Shown: positions 7,476 to 16,356, counted from the stretch's first letter. The stretch is 44,167 nucleotides of DNA from CAZPHI01 sp964586425 (GCA_964586425.1 CAZPHI010000014.1:1-44167); one strand, 5' to 3'. The notes: generated by a model from the sequence alone, not told the origin. Translations and numbers: made by a program.

Positions 7476-7491
7476 GAACGCCTTGGCGTTC
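7476..7491. promoter_or_regulatory. leader hairpin upstream of manC
   Basis: GAACGCC AA GGCGTTC is a perfect 16-bp palindrome about 20 bases after the predicted transcription start and about 29 bases before the manC start. There is no U-tract, so it is more likely an RNA-stabilising leader structure or a protein site than a terminator. Confidence 0.4.
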
Positions 7492-7510
7492 CATCCGATA
7501 GATACTTCCG

Positions 7511-7540
7511 ACATTATATACCAGATTGGCACTATTTTTC
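7511..7540 (-). promoter_or_regulatory. promoter of manC-gmd
   Basis: Minus strand: TTGAAA (7535-7540), 18-base spacer, TATAAT (7511-7516). It lies between the preceding GT4 gene (stop 7584) and manC, making the GDP-rhamnose genes a separate transcription unit. Confidence 0.72.
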
Positions 7541-7583
7541 AAGCACTACAATGCATAATATCGAAAAAATCATAAAATCACTT

Positions 7584-8630
7584 CTAAGCATTACCCTCTG
7601 CTGCATCTTCTTCTAAGAGTTTCAAAAACTTCTTAGCCGATTTTTCCCAGCTGAATCTGTCTAATACTTCCTTAGCTGGTTCTACAGGTTCTTTAATCAA
7701 TTCGTCAAGATTGACATTGGCATCATGTGGATTAATATAATGTACTGATTTTCCATATATCTCTGGAAGTGATGTAACATCAGACACAATTACAGGTGCC
7801 CCCATATACATAGCTTCCATTGGTGGAATACCAAATCCTTCATAAAGTGAAGGGAATATGAATCCCTTACAATACTTCATAAGTACTTTGGCATCATTAT
7901 CATGAACATAACCAATGTATACAACATTCGGATGCTTTGCAAGGTCTAGATGCTCCGAAAGCATCTTCCCTGCTAATACGAATGTTGAATCCGGATTATG
8001 TGTGGCTGCATCAAGCACCCATTCAAGATTCTTATTCTTATTAAGGGATGCAAGCGTAAAGTAGTACTCACCCTTCTTAAGACTTGAGAACTTGTCAAAT
8101 ATTCCTTCATCGTTGATGTTGCCTGTATAATGCTGCCATGCATTGCCAATCACTGCGATTCTTGATTCGTCCACACCAAACAGTGTCTCTATTCTTGATT
8201 TTGAATATTCTGAAACTGTAATTATTTTCTTTGATCTATTGCAGATTCTCTGATAATTATCAACGTTCCATTTTCTTTCTTTTGGGTCAGGGAAATAATC
8301 ATTGTTTTCCGCATATACCACATCATGCAGACATACAAAACCTGGTGGAGCGATAACTGCAATCTCATTGCAAAGATTAATAGGTGTTGCTCCCATCAGT
8401 CTTGCTTCTAAGCCGAATACAAATTGTGTCCATGGATATGTTAAGATGCTCTTCTTAATCTTAATATTCTCGTATAATGGGATATTAACTGCATCCTTTT
8501 TAACAAGAATAGTAATGTCGAGTCCTTCACATATCTTATCAAGCTCTTTCGTAATTTCAATAGCATATCTGTCAACTCCGGTAATCTCTTCTTTTAGGAA
8601 ACTGCCATTAATTAGATATTTCTTTCCCAT
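7584..8630 (-). CDS. GT4 family glycosyltransferase
   Basis: A 348-residue GT-B fold enzyme. The N-terminal acceptor domain has a conserved LHDVVY and ITVSEYSK. The C-terminal nucleotide-sugar domain has NKNKNLEWVLDA and the family E-x7-E motif EGFGIPPME followed by the GAPVIVSDVTSLPE loop. The closest general resemblance is to mannosyl or rhamnosyl transferases of the GT4 family, but donor and acceptor cannot be told from sequence. AGGAGG is 8 bases before the ATG. It is the last gene of the CDP-dideoxysugar operon and directly precedes the GDP-rhamnose operon. Confidence 0.88.
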   Translation of the reverse strand: MGKKYLINGSFLKEEITGVDRYAIEITKELDKICEGLDITILVKKDAVNIPLYENIKIKKSILTYPWTQFVFGLEARLMGATPINLCNEIAVIAPPGFVCLHDVVYAENNDYFPDPKERKWNVDNYQRICNRSKKIITVSEYSKSRIETLFGVDESRIAVIGNAWQHYTGNINDEGIFDKFSSLKKGEYYFTLASLNKNKNLEWVLDAATHNPDSTFVLAGKMLSEHLDLAKHPNVVYIGYVHDNDAKVLMKYCKGFIFPSLYEGFGIPPMEAMYMGAPVIVSDVTSLPEIYGKSVHYINPHDANVNLDELIKEPVEPAKEVLDRFSWEKSAKKFLKLLEEDAAEGNA

Positions 8631-8666
8631 TACTTAAACCTCCTAAAGGCTTATATCAGCTCTTTA

Positions 8667-9638
8667 TTATTTATCTGAAGCTTTGTCTGACTCTTTATTA
8701 GAATCTTCGAAGTTCAGTCTTTCTTCTTCTATGACTAACGGTCTGTTCATCAGACGTTTGTTCATACTTAGAATGTATTCACCCATAAGTCCGATGAAGA
8801 ATATCTGCATTGAACTCATAAAGCTTACGAGAATAATGAGTGGTGCCATACCTGCCATGAATCTGTCCCAATATACAAGCTTTAATATAAGATAAACCAC
8901 ACCCACTATAGCACTGATTGCGCCGCAGAATGCACCAACGAATGTTGCAAGTCTTAATCCAATCTTTGTGTATGATGTGAAACTAAGCATTGCTGCATCA
9001 TAGAGAGTATAGAAGTTGTTATGAGTCTTGCCGGCACGTCTCTTTGGCTGTGTATACTCAACTTCTGTTCTCTTATATCCTAATTCACCAACAATACCTC
9101 TGATGAATGGGATTGGATCCTTAAGATCTCTTAATACTGTTACGAATGAACGGTCATACAAACCGAATCCTGTAAAATGCTCTATCTGCTCGACAGATGA
9201 CATCTTCTTAATCATCTTATAATATACTGAACGAAGGAAATACATAATCTTGCTTTCTTTACTCTGGCTCTTAACAGCACAAACGATCTTATATCCTTCT
9301 TCCCACTTCTTAACTAATACTGGAATCATCTCAATTGGATCCTGAAAATCAGCGCACACAGGAATTGTACAATCACCTGTTGTCTGAAGAATTCCATAAT
9401 ATGGAGAATTGAACTGACCAAAATTTTTGGCATTGAATATAGCCTTGATTTTCTTATTATTTTCGCAAAGATTTCTCAGCTTTACTCTTGTAGTATCACT
9501 TGAAGAGTTATCAATGAAAAGAATCTCATAATCATACTGTGGTAAATCTTTTGCAAACATTGCAACAATTGCTTCACTAAGAGGCACAACATTCTCTTCC
9601 TCGTTATAACAAGGAACCATAATACTAATCTTCTTCAC
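8667..9638 (-). CDS. polyprenyl-phosphate glycosyltransferase, GtrB/CsbB-like (GT2)
   Basis: A 323-residue GT2 enzyme with a C-terminal membrane anchor. The N-terminus has MVPCYNEEENVVPL, then FIDNSSSDTT and the metal-site segment CADFQDP. Two long hydrophobic segments occupy about 235-260 and 268-295. This is the architecture of GtrB/CsbB/DPM1-like enzymes that put a sugar from a nucleotide donor onto undecaprenyl phosphate on the inner face of the membrane. The start is GTG with AGGTGA just upstream. It belongs to the operon with the CDP-sugar genes and gtrA, so its donor may be the CDP-branched sugar; that is inference, as classical GtrB uses UDP-glucose. Confidence 0.82.
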   Translation of the reverse strand: MKKISIMVPCYNEEENVVPLSEAIVAMFAKDLPQYDYEILFIDNSSSDTTRVKLRNLCENNKKIKAIFNAKNFGQFNSPYYGILQTTGDCTIPVCADFQDPIEMIPVLVKKWEEGYKIVCAVKSQSKESKIMYFLRSVYYKMIKKMSSVEQIEHFTGFGLYDRSFVTVLRDLKDPIPFIRGIVGELGYKRTEVEYTQPKRRAGKTHNNFYTLYDAAMLSFTSYTKIGLRLATFVGAFCGAISAIVGVVYLILKLVYWDRFMAGMAPLIILVSFMSSMQIFFIGLMGEYILSMNKRLMNRPLVIEEERLNFEDSNKESDKASDK

Positions 9639-9650
9639 AATATCACCTGC

Positions 9651-10586
9651 TTACATTCTCTGGCTCATGCACCAGTTTATTGTTTCTTTTATTCCTTCTT
9701 CGAAGGTATACATAGGTTTAAATCCTGTGTCTGCCATCAGGCTATCTATATTAGCACAAAGATACATAACTTGTCTAGGTGCATAAGGAACTGTTCCCAG
9801 ATTAACCGCTAAGTCAGGGTTAATGCTGTCTCTGATTGTTGTAATATACTCAGCTAAAGGTCTAACCTGTCCGCTTCCTATCATGTATACTTTACCGCTT
9901 ACACCACTCTTAGCAATCAGATATAATGCGTTAGCTGCATCCTTAGAATACAGATAATCCCACATCTGTTCACCTTTCGTGTAATCAGCAGTAACACCAT
10001 CTAGCATCTTGTTAATACCAGACATTATCATAGTCTGTGGACCGTCGAATGGACCATAGATACTAAGAATTCTTGTCCATACATGATCTATTCCAAGTTT
10101 TTCACATTCTATTCTGCTTAACTGTCCGGCACAAAGCTTGGCAATTCCATATCCATTCTCAGGAAATACTGGCGTATCCGGGCCGAGCTTTTCTGTTGTT
10201 CTGCCATACTCAGCCTGTGAGCCTGTTCCAACGAACACTTTGCAACCGCATCTACCAGCTAGATGTACAGCATCTATTGTATACTTAACATTCTGGTTCT
10301 GTACATAGCAGTCATTACGTGATTCGCCATATGTGCCATCCCATCCAAGATGATAGAAAGCATCAAATTGCCCATCAATTCTATCGCCTATTTCATTAAG
10401 CTGTGATAAATCCGCTTCAATTACTGATACCTTATCGCTCTTAGGAAGCTGTTTTCTCTTCTTAGAGCCTGGTCTCACAATTACAGTTACCTTTATGTCA
10501 TTCTCAATTAGTCTGTTGATTAGTGTAACACCTATCATTCCGGTTGCACCAGTCATAAGAACTCTCTTAATATCTCTGTTTATCAT
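9651..10586 (-). CDS. NAD-dependent epimerase/reductase, candidate YerF-like CDP-4-aceto sugar reductase
   Basis: A 311-residue extended short-chain dehydrogenase with TGATGMIGVTL at the N-terminus, the catalytic Ser/Thr region GTGSQAEYG and YGIAK (Tyr-x3-Lys). It lies 23 bases after the YerE-like ThDP gene, with GAGG 5 bases before the ATG. In Yersinia the enzyme after YerE (YerF) reduces the acetyl branch of CDP-4-aceto-3,6-dideoxygalactose to a hydroxyethyl group to give CDP-yersiniose; this gene is in the right place and family for that step. Sequence alone cannot separate it from CDP-abequose or paratose synthases (RfbJ/RfbS-type), which reduce the 4-keto group. Confidence 0.7.
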   Translation of the reverse strand: MINRDIKRVLMTGATGMIGVTLINRLIENDIKVTVIVRPGSKKRKQLPKSDKVSVIEADLSQLNEIGDRIDGQFDAFYHLGWDGTYGESRNDCYVQNQNVKYTIDAVHLAGRCGCKVFVGTGSQAEYGRTTEKLGPDTPVFPENGYGIAKLCAGQLSRIECEKLGIDHVWTRILSIYGPFDGPQTMIMSGINKMLDGVTADYTKGEQMWDYLYSKDAANALYLIAKSGVSGKVYMIGSGQVRPLAEYITTIRDSINPDLAVNLGTVPYAPRQVMYLCANIDSLMADTGFKPMYTFEEGIKETINWCMSQRM

Positions 10587-10609
10587 ATCTACCTCTTATG
10601 CCTCTTAGT

Positions 10610-12424
10610 CTACTGCTCGTCAACCATAGGTATTATCATAATTTTCTTTAATTCATCTCTATCAAGGAATGGTGCAAGGTCCTCAAGTGGAGGTGATACC
10701 AAAGTTCCGTCTGGAAGCTTCTTTGTAGCTGACTTTGGTTCGAATTTCTGCTCTCTGTTAACGAATATCTCACACATAACTGGTCCTTTTTGTGCAAGCA
10801 CTGTATCAATAACAGATAATTCATCATTACTCTTGATTGAGTAGTATGGATAGCCATATGCTGGTCCTAACTTAGATAAATCTGGGAAACTCAAATCTCC
10901 ACTATCTACGCCGATACCGACAAGCTTTCCACCAAAGAAATTCGTCTGTGTCTGTCTGATTGAATGATATCCACCATTGTTGATGATGAACATCTTAATT
11001 GGCATCTGATGATGAATAATTGTCTGAAGCTCCTGAATGTTCATCTGAAGACTTCCGTCACCAGTTACAAGAACTAAATCCTGTGAATGATCTGCAACGC
11101 ATGCACCAATTACAGCAGGAAGGTCATATCCCATTGAAGCAATAGCTGAATTAATGATGAATCTCTGGTCTTTCTTAATAGTATATGCATGGCTACCAAC
11201 AACACATGCTGAACCATTACCAACAACTGTAATCTGTCCTTCATTAAGCTTATTACTTAATTCCTTGATAAATGCGTATACGTTCGTAAGGTTTTTATCT
11301 TCATAATGTTTTTTCATTACTACAGGATAGTTCTTCTTCCATCCCTGACAAGTGCTTATCCAGTCTTCTCCACCGAAGAACTTGCCATCTGGTAAAGCAG
11401 CATCAAGCTTTGCAAGCAGATCCTTAGCATCTGCCCATACAGGCATATCTACATGAAGTGTAGGTTTTTTCATCTCATCCTTGTCTACATCATTCATGAT
11501 AACATAGCTTTCTCTTGCCCATGTCTTATAATTATATCCTACCTGACGTATGCTTAAACGGCTGCCGATTGAAAGAACTACATCGCTGTTCTGGATTGCC
11601 CAGTTACCAGGTCTGTCTCCCATTATTCCGCCACGTCCCACATATAATGGGTGTTCATCATACATCTCATCTATACTGTCCCAGCCTGTTACAACTGGTA
11701 CATTGAGTTTTTCTACAACTCTCTTAAAGCTTTCAAAACCACCAGATATTCTGATTCCGTTACCGGCATTAATAACTGGACGTTTTGCATTCTTAATTTT
11801 CTCTAATATAGTCTTAATTGTCTCATCATCTACCGCTGGTGGCAACACTGCGTCATCTTCAGCTGGATCATATCCAATAAGTTCATCTGTTTCAATAAAA
11901 CATCCCTGGAAGTTAACTGGAATATCAATCCAGCATGGTCCTGGTCTGCCTGTCTGTGCAAGGTGAAGTGCTTTCTCAAGACAATATCTTATTCTCTTAG
12001 GGTCTTCAACCATCTCACAGTACTTTGTCATATTGTTTACTGATTTACATATATCGTACTCCTGGTCACCCATTGCACGAATATTAAGTCCTGTACTACG
12101 TGCTGTAGTATCATATCTTACCTGACCAGATATAATAAGCATAGGGATAGAATCTAACCATCCGCCAACTACACCTGTCATTGCATTAGTTCCACCTGGG
12201 CCTGTTGTTACACATACAACAGCCATCTTATTATGAATTCTCGCATAAGCCTCACCTGCGATTGCACAGGCCTGCTCATGATGATTATATATACACTGCA
12301 TACCTTCCTGATGACCTAATGCATCATTAAGATGCATTGCTCCACCACCTGTTACTGTAAAACAATGATTTATTCCATTATCTACCAAAAACTGTGACAC
12401 ATAATTTGAAAGTTTAATCTTCAT
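10610..12424 (-). CDS. thiamine diphosphate-dependent enzyme, candidate YerE-like two-carbon branch synthase
   Basis: A 604-residue enzyme of the acetolactate synthase/pyruvate decarboxylase family. The N-terminal domain carries the catalytic Glu (about residue 50) in NHHEQACAIAGEAYAR. The middle domain covers roughly 190-330. The C-terminal ThDP motif is GDGSLQMNIQE followed by FIINNGGYHSIRQTQ. YerE of Yersinia belongs to this family and transfers an acetyl unit from pyruvate to C4 of CDP-4-keto-3,6-dideoxyglucose. Here the gene lies within a CDP-glucose to CDP-3,6-dideoxyhexose pathway and is followed by a reductase, which points to the same reaction rather than to amino-acid synthesis; no ilvN regulatory subunit is present. 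The ATG at 12424 has GGAGG 7 bases upstream. Confidence 0.75.
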   Translation of the reverse strand: MKIKLSNYVSQFLVDNGINHCFTVTGGGAMHLNDALGHQEGMQCIYNHHEQACAIAGEAYARIHNKMAVVCVTTGPGGTNAMTGVVGGWLDSIPMLIISGQVRYDTTARSTGLNIRAMGDQEYDICKSVNNMTKYCEMVEDPKRIRYCLEKALHLAQTGRPGPCWIDIPVNFQGCFIETDELIGYDPAEDDAVLPPAVDDETIKTILEKIKNAKRPVINAGNGIRISGGFESFKRVVEKLNVPVVTGWDSIDEMYDEHPLYVGRGGIMGDRPGNWAIQNSDVVLSIGSRLSIRQVGYNYKTWARESYVIMNDVDKDEMKKPTLHVDMPVWADAKDLLAKLDAALPDGKFFGGEDWISTCQGWKKNYPVVMKKHYEDKNLTNVYAFIKELSNKLNEGQITVVGNGSACVVGSHAYTIKKDQRFIINSAIASMGYDLPAVIGACVADHSQDLVLVTGDGSLQMNIQELQTIIHHQMPIKMFIINNGGYHSIRQTQTNFFGGKLVGIGVDSGDLSFPDLSKLGPAYGYPYYSIKSNDELSVIDTVLAQKGPVMCEIFVNREQKFEPKSATKKLPDGTLVSPPLEDLAPFLDRDELKKIMIIPMVDEQ

Positions 12425-12457
12425 GAACAATCCTCCACATTCAGTTATTAATATATT

Positions 12458-12976
12458 CTATTGCGCTTCATCAGCAACATTGACATCTTTTTGTCTGTAT
12501 GCCCAAAACTTGTTGATTATAAAGTTAAGTGGTATTGATACCAGCATATTAAGTATCTGTCCTGCATAAGCAGAGAAATCTTTGCCTGACATTGCATGAC
12601 CATGATTTGCAAGGAAATCAAGTATTCCGCCACAGAATCTGGACACATCAATTATATCAATCCAAAGATACAGTAATATGTTGTTAAGAATAAGTCCGGT
12701 GAATGCATATGCCATGTAAGTCTTTAATAAAACCTGCCACCATACTCTCTTTTCACCATCCTCATCTGCCTTAAATACAAAGAGGTTCTGCCATACATAA
12801 GCATTTAACACGCTTATAATCCAGGCAATTACACTTGCAAGCAGATAATTCTTCGAAGCATTATACACTAATGCGTATATAATATACGAAACCAGCGTAT
12901 TAGATACGCCTACTAGACCGAATTTGATGAACTGGATAATTCCGCCTTTGAAATCTTTCTTTTTATTATCTTCCAT
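12458..12976 (-). CDS. gtrA: GtrA-like polyprenyl-phosphate-sugar flippase
   Basis: A 172-residue membrane protein of the GtrA family with four hydrophobic segments. The first begins IQFIKFGLVGVSNTLVSYII, the family signature, and the last contains NFIINKFWAYR. GtrA proteins are thought to flip undecaprenyl-phosphate-linked sugars across the membrane. The ATG at 12976 is conservative. An in-frame TTG at 13006 has a better ribosome site (AGGGG), but that site lies inside a hairpin. Its position between RfbH and the YerE-like gene ties it to the CDP-dideoxysugar pathway, and a GtrB-like gene follows in the same operon. Confidence 0.85.
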   Translation of the reverse strand: MEDNKKKDFKGGIIQFIKFGLVGVSNTLVSYIIYALVYNASKNYLLASVIAWIISVLNAYVWQNLFVFKADEDGEKRVWWQVLLKTYMAYAFTGLILNNILLYLWIDIIDVSRFCGGILDFLANHGHAMSGKDFSAYAGQILNMLVSIPLNFIINKFWAYRQKDVNVADEAQ

Positions 12977-13006
12977 TGATTTATTCACTTTCTGTATACA
13001 CCACAA

Positions 13007-13035
13007 TGTACCCCTGCTGTATCAACAGGAGTACA
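13007..13035. promoter_or_regulatory. hairpin in the rfbH-gtrA intergenic region
   Basis: Minus strand: TGTACTCCTG (13026-13035) pairs with CAGGGGTACA (13007-13016), a 10-bp stem with one G-U pair and a 9-base loop. It is not followed by a U-tract. It includes the only good Shine-Dalgarno-like sequence before gtrA, so it may limit gtrA translation or mark an RNA processing point. Confidence 0.5.
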
Positions 13036-13051
13036 TTGCTATAAGTATATT

Positions 13052-14389
13052 CTACTGATTTACTGCTGCAATAATTGTCTTAGCCATGTAGTCGATCATC
13101 TCATCGTTCATTCCTGGATATACACCAACCCAGAATGTATCCGACATGATTCTATCTGTATTATCAAGGCTACCAACGATTCTGTATCCTTCACCAGTTG
13201 CTCTCATCTGGTCAAAACATGGATGCTTTGTAAGGTTACCAGCGAATAACATTCTTGTCTGAACGCCGTGGCTCTCAACATACTGTACAACTGCGTTACG
13301 ATCAACGCCTTCTCTACATGTAATAAGGAATCCGAACCAGCTTGGCTTTGAATTAGCACATGGTTCAGGAAGAATAACCTTATCTGCGATTGGTGCAAGA
13401 GCTGCTTTAAGTCTGTCAAAGTTATGTCTTCTCTTCTCTACGAAGCTTGGGAACTTAACAAGCTGAGCACATCCGATAGATGCCTGCATATCTGTTGCTT
13501 TAAGGTTATATCCAAAATGTGAATATACATACTTATGATCATATCCAAGTGGTAATTCACCATACTGTTTGTCAAATCTGTGTCCACAGAGGTTATCCTG
13601 TCCTGATGGGCATACGCAGTCACGTCCCCAGTCTCTGAATGAACGGATAAGCTTATTAAGAAGTGGGTTGTTAGTATATACAGCTCCGCCTTCTCCCATT
13701 GTCATATGATGAGGTGGGTAGAAGCTTGATGTACCGATATCACCAATTGTACCTGTGAATCTCTCTTCACCATTGATTGTGTACTTAGAACCAAGTGCAT
13801 CACAGTTGTCCTCTACTAACCAGAGGTTGTGTTTGTCACAGAATGCTTTAACAGCTGATAAATCAAAAGGATTACCAAGTGTATGTGCGATCATAACTGC
13901 CTTAGTCTTATCTGAATAAGCTTCTTCAAGCTTTGTTACATCAATATTGTACTGTGGAATAGTAACATCTACGAATACTGGAACAGCACCATACTGAATG
14001 TATGGAGTAACTGTTGTTGGGAAACCAGCTGCAACTGTGATTACTTCGTCGCCTCTCTTAATCTGTCTCTCACCAAGAAGTGGAGAAGTAAGTGCCATGA
14101 AAGCATTCAAGTTAGCTGATGAACCTGAGTTAACAAGTGAACAATACTTAACACCAAGATACTGTGCGAATTTCTTCTCGAATTCATCTGTATATCTTCC
14201 TGATGTAAGCCAGAACTCAAGTGAACTGTCTACTAAGTTAACCATCTCTGCACTATCATATACTCTTGATGCATATGAGATTCTGTCGCCTTCTGTGTAT
14301 TCTTTCTTCTTATGGAATGTATCACAATATTCTTTTACGAGACCAAGGATTTCTTCTCTTGCCTGATCTTCTGTCTTGTTGTTAAACAT
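13052..14389 (-). CDS. rfbH: CDP-4-keto-6-deoxyglucose 3-dehydrase (RfbH/AscC/E1)
   Basis: A 445-residue member of the DegT/DnrJ/EryC1 fold that performs dehydration instead of transamination. The usual PLP-binding Lys is replaced by His in SFYPPHHMTMGEGG (His227-His228), the hallmark of E1. The iron-sulfur site is present as Cys258-x-Cys260-x7-Cys268, with Cys196 as the likely fourth ligand. With PMP and a [2Fe-2S] cluster it removes the C3 hydroxyl of CDP-4-keto-6-deoxyglucose. It needs a flavin/iron-sulfur reductase (E3, AscD/RfbI), which I do not find in this window. GAGG lies 7 bases before the ATG. It follows rfbG by 34 bases. Confidence 0.94.
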   Translation of the reverse strand: MFNNKTEDQAREEILGLVKEYCDTFHKKKEYTEGDRISYASRVYDSAEMVNLVDSSLEFWLTSGRYTDEFEKKFAQYLGVKYCSLVNSGSSANLNAFMALTSPLLGERQIKRGDEVITVAAGFPTTVTPYIQYGAVPVFVDVTIPQYNIDVTKLEEAYSDKTKAVMIAHTLGNPFDLSAVKAFCDKHNLWLVEDNCDALGSKYTINGEERFTGTIGDIGTSSFYPPHHMTMGEGGAVYTNNPLLNKLIRSFRDWGRDCVCPSGQDNLCGHRFDKQYGELPLGYDHKYVYSHFGYNLKATDMQASIGCAQLVKFPSFVEKRRHNFDRLKAALAPIADKVILPEPCANSKPSWFGFLITCREGVDRNAVVQYVESHGVQTRMLFAGNLTKHPCFDQMRATGEGYRIVGSLDNTDRIMSDTFWVGVYPGMNDEMIDYMAKTIIAAVNQ

Positions 14390-14423
14390 AATTTACCTCT
14401 TTCCTGTAATAATTATTCAATAA

Positions 14424-15482
14424 TTAGTTCATAAATTCTTCTATCTGTTTATCCATAATGGCTGGAATATCGCCATTACTTACATACACCTTTGACCATT
14501 CAACTGTCTTTTCGATGGCATCTTCAACACCCCATCTTGGTTTCCAGCCGAATGTTCTCTTAAGCTTGGAACAATCAAGCTTTAAGAAATTAGCTTCATG
14601 AGGGCCACCTACGAACTTGTTAACCCAAGTTGCACCTTCGCCCCAGTCCTTACAGAACATGTTAACGAGGTCGCCTGTTGTAACACAGTCTCTATCATCT
14701 GGTCCTACATTGTAGAAACCTGCAAAACTCTTGTCTTCATACTGCTTCATAACGATTGTCATATAAGCAAACAAAGGCTCAAGTACATGCTGATATGGTC
14801 TTGTTGAATGTGGATTTCTAACAATAATCTCTTTACCTTCGCTAACTGCTCTTACACAATCAGGAATAATTCTGTCGTTAGCAAAATCACCACCGCCAAT
14901 AACATTACCAGCTCTTGCTGTAGATACTGATAGTCCTAACTCATTAAAGAATGAATTGATATAGCTGTGTGTTACAAGTTCAGAACATGATTTGCTGTTA
15001 GAATATGGATCATAACCATCAAGTGGTTCATTCTCTCGATATCCCCATTCCCATTCGTTGTTCTTATATACCTTGTCTGTTGTGATATTAAGGAATGACT
15101 TAACACATGGATTAAGTCTTACACACTCACAGATATTAACTGTACCCATAACGTTAGTTTCGTATGTGTATACAGGGTCCTTGTATGAATCTCTTACGAT
15201 TGGCTGTGCAGCAAGGTGGAACACTAACTCTGGCTGTGCCTTGGCAAATGTCTCTTTTAACTTTGCAAGGTCTCTAATATCTCCAATAACCGAGTCCATC
15301 TTTGCTTCAACACCGCTCATACTGAATAAATCAGGAGTAGTTGGTGCCTCTAATGAGTAACCTGTTACCTGTGCACCCATACCAGTAAGGATACGGCATA
15401 ACCATGTACCCTTAAAGCCTGTGTGACCTGTGATAAGAACCTTCTTACCTTTATAAAATGCTGTTAATTCTTTCATATTCAT
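14424..15482 (-). CDS. rfbG: CDP-glucose 4,6-dehydratase
   Basis: A 352-residue extended short-chain dehydrogenase with KKVLITGHTGFKGTWL at the NAD site, HLAAQPIVRDSY, NITTDKVYKN and the catalytic YSNSK. These are the features of RfbG/DdhB, which turns CDP-glucose into CDP-4-keto-6-deoxyglucose. The start chosen is the ATG at 15482, 5 bases after the rfbF stop, with GGGA upstream; an ATG at 15506 would overlap rfbF by 19 bases and has no ribosome site. It is flanked by RfbF and RfbH, the enzymes before and after it in the pathway. Confidence 0.95.
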   Translation of the reverse strand: MNMKELTAFYKGKKVLITGHTGFKGTWLCRILTGMGAQVTGYSLEAPTTPDLFSMSGVEAKMDSVIGDIRDLAKLKETFAKAQPELVFHLAAQPIVRDSYKDPVYTYETNVMGTVNICECVRLNPCVKSFLNITTDKVYKNNEWEWGYRENEPLDGYDPYSNSKSCSELVTHSYINSFFNELGLSVSTARAGNVIGGGDFANDRIIPDCVRAVSEGKEIIVRNPHSTRPYQHVLEPLFAYMTIVMKQYEDKSFAGFYNVGPDDRDCVTTGDLVNMFCKDWGEGATWVNKFVGGPHEANFLKLDCSKLKRTFGWKPRWGVEDAIEKTVEWSKVYVSNGDIPAIMDKQIEEFMN

Positions 15483-15487
15483 GTCGA

Positions 15488-16264
15488 TTATTCCCATACC
15501 TTCCATGGAGCATTACCTGAGTTCCACATCTCTTCAAGCTGTGTTTTATCTCTCTGTGTATCCATACATTTCCAGAATCCGTCATGTTTGAATGCCATAA
15601 GTTCGCCGTTCTTTGCAGCATTCTCAAGTGGAGCTTTCTCAAATACTGTTGAAGGTCCTTCAATATAATCAAAGATTTCAGGATTACATACCATGAATCC
15701 TGCATTAATCATAGCACCATCACTGTCATTCTTCTCACGGAATGCTTCAATCTTATTGTCTTTGTTAATCTCAAGTACACCGAATCTCTGTCCAACATTA
15801 ACTGTTGTCATTGTAACCATCTTACCATGGCTCTTGTGATATTCAACAAGCTTAGCAATATCTACGTTAGATACACCATCACCATATGTAAGCATGAATG
15901 GTTCATTACCTACGTACTGCTGAATGCCTTTAACACGTCCACCTGTCATTGTATTAAGGCCTGTATCAACGAGAGTAACCTTCCAAGGCTCTGCTACATT
16001 ATTATGAACTGTCATCTCGCCATTATTAGAGAAATCAAATGTTACATCACTGTTGTGAAGATAGTAATCTGCAAACCATTCCTTAATTACGTGCTGTTTG
16101 TAACCACAGCATACAATAAATTCATTATATCCATATGAAGAATACAACTTCATAATGTGCCAAAGTATTGGCTTTCCTCCGATTTCAATCATTGGCTTTG
16201 GTTTAAGATAACTTTCCTCACTAATTCTAGTTCCAAATCCACCTGCTAAAAGTACTACCTTCAT
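15488..16264 (-). CDS. rfbF: glucose-1-phosphate cytidylyltransferase
   Basis: A 258-residue nucleotidyltransferase starting MKVVLLAGGFGTRISEES, then KPKPMIEIGGKPILWHIMK, the typical RfbF/DdhA/AscA N-terminus, with TYGDGVSNVD as the metal-binding segment. It makes CDP-glucose from glucose-1-phosphate and CTP, the first step towards 3,6-dideoxyhexoses. The ATG at 16264 is preferred; an in-frame GTG lies three codons upstream. It is the first gene after a clear promoter, so the CDP-sugar pathway starts its own transcription unit. Confidence 0.95.
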   Translation of the reverse strand: MKVVLLAGGFGTRISEESYLKPKPMIEIGGKPILWHIMKLYSSYGYNEFIVCCGYKQHVIKEWFADYYLHNSDVTFDFSNNGEMTVHNNVAEPWKVTLVDTGLNTMTGGRVKGIQQYVGNEPFMLTYGDGVSNVDIAKLVEYHKSHGKMVTMTTVNVGQRFGVLEINKDNKIEAFREKNDSDGAMINAGFMVCNPEIFDYIEGPSTVFEKAPLENAAKNGELMAFKHDGFWKCMDTQRDKTQLEEMWNSGNAPWKVWE

Positions 16265-16327
16265 GTAATCCACACTCTCTTTCGATTTTTTCTACTTATT
16301 TGTGTCTGATAAAAAACTTTATTCTTC

Positions 16328-16356
16328 ATTGTATATATTTTTTTTATTATTGTCAA
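16328..16356 (-). promoter_or_regulatory. promoter of the CDP-dideoxysugar operon
   Basis: Minus strand: TTGACA (16351-16356), 17-base A-rich spacer, TACAAT (16328-16333). It lies between the GT-C gene (stop 16380) and rfbF and separates the CDP-sugar genes from the long GT/ABC operon. Confidence 0.78.

Noticed and set aside
10610..12424. Housekeeping acetolactate synthase (IlvB)
   Set aside because: No IlvN subunit or ilv/leu genes are near, and all neighbours belong to CDP-sugar and glycan synthesis.
13052..14389. Ordinary sugar aminotransferase
   Set aside because: The PLP Lys is replaced by His-His and an iron-sulfur Cys motif is present, which marks E1 dehydrase.
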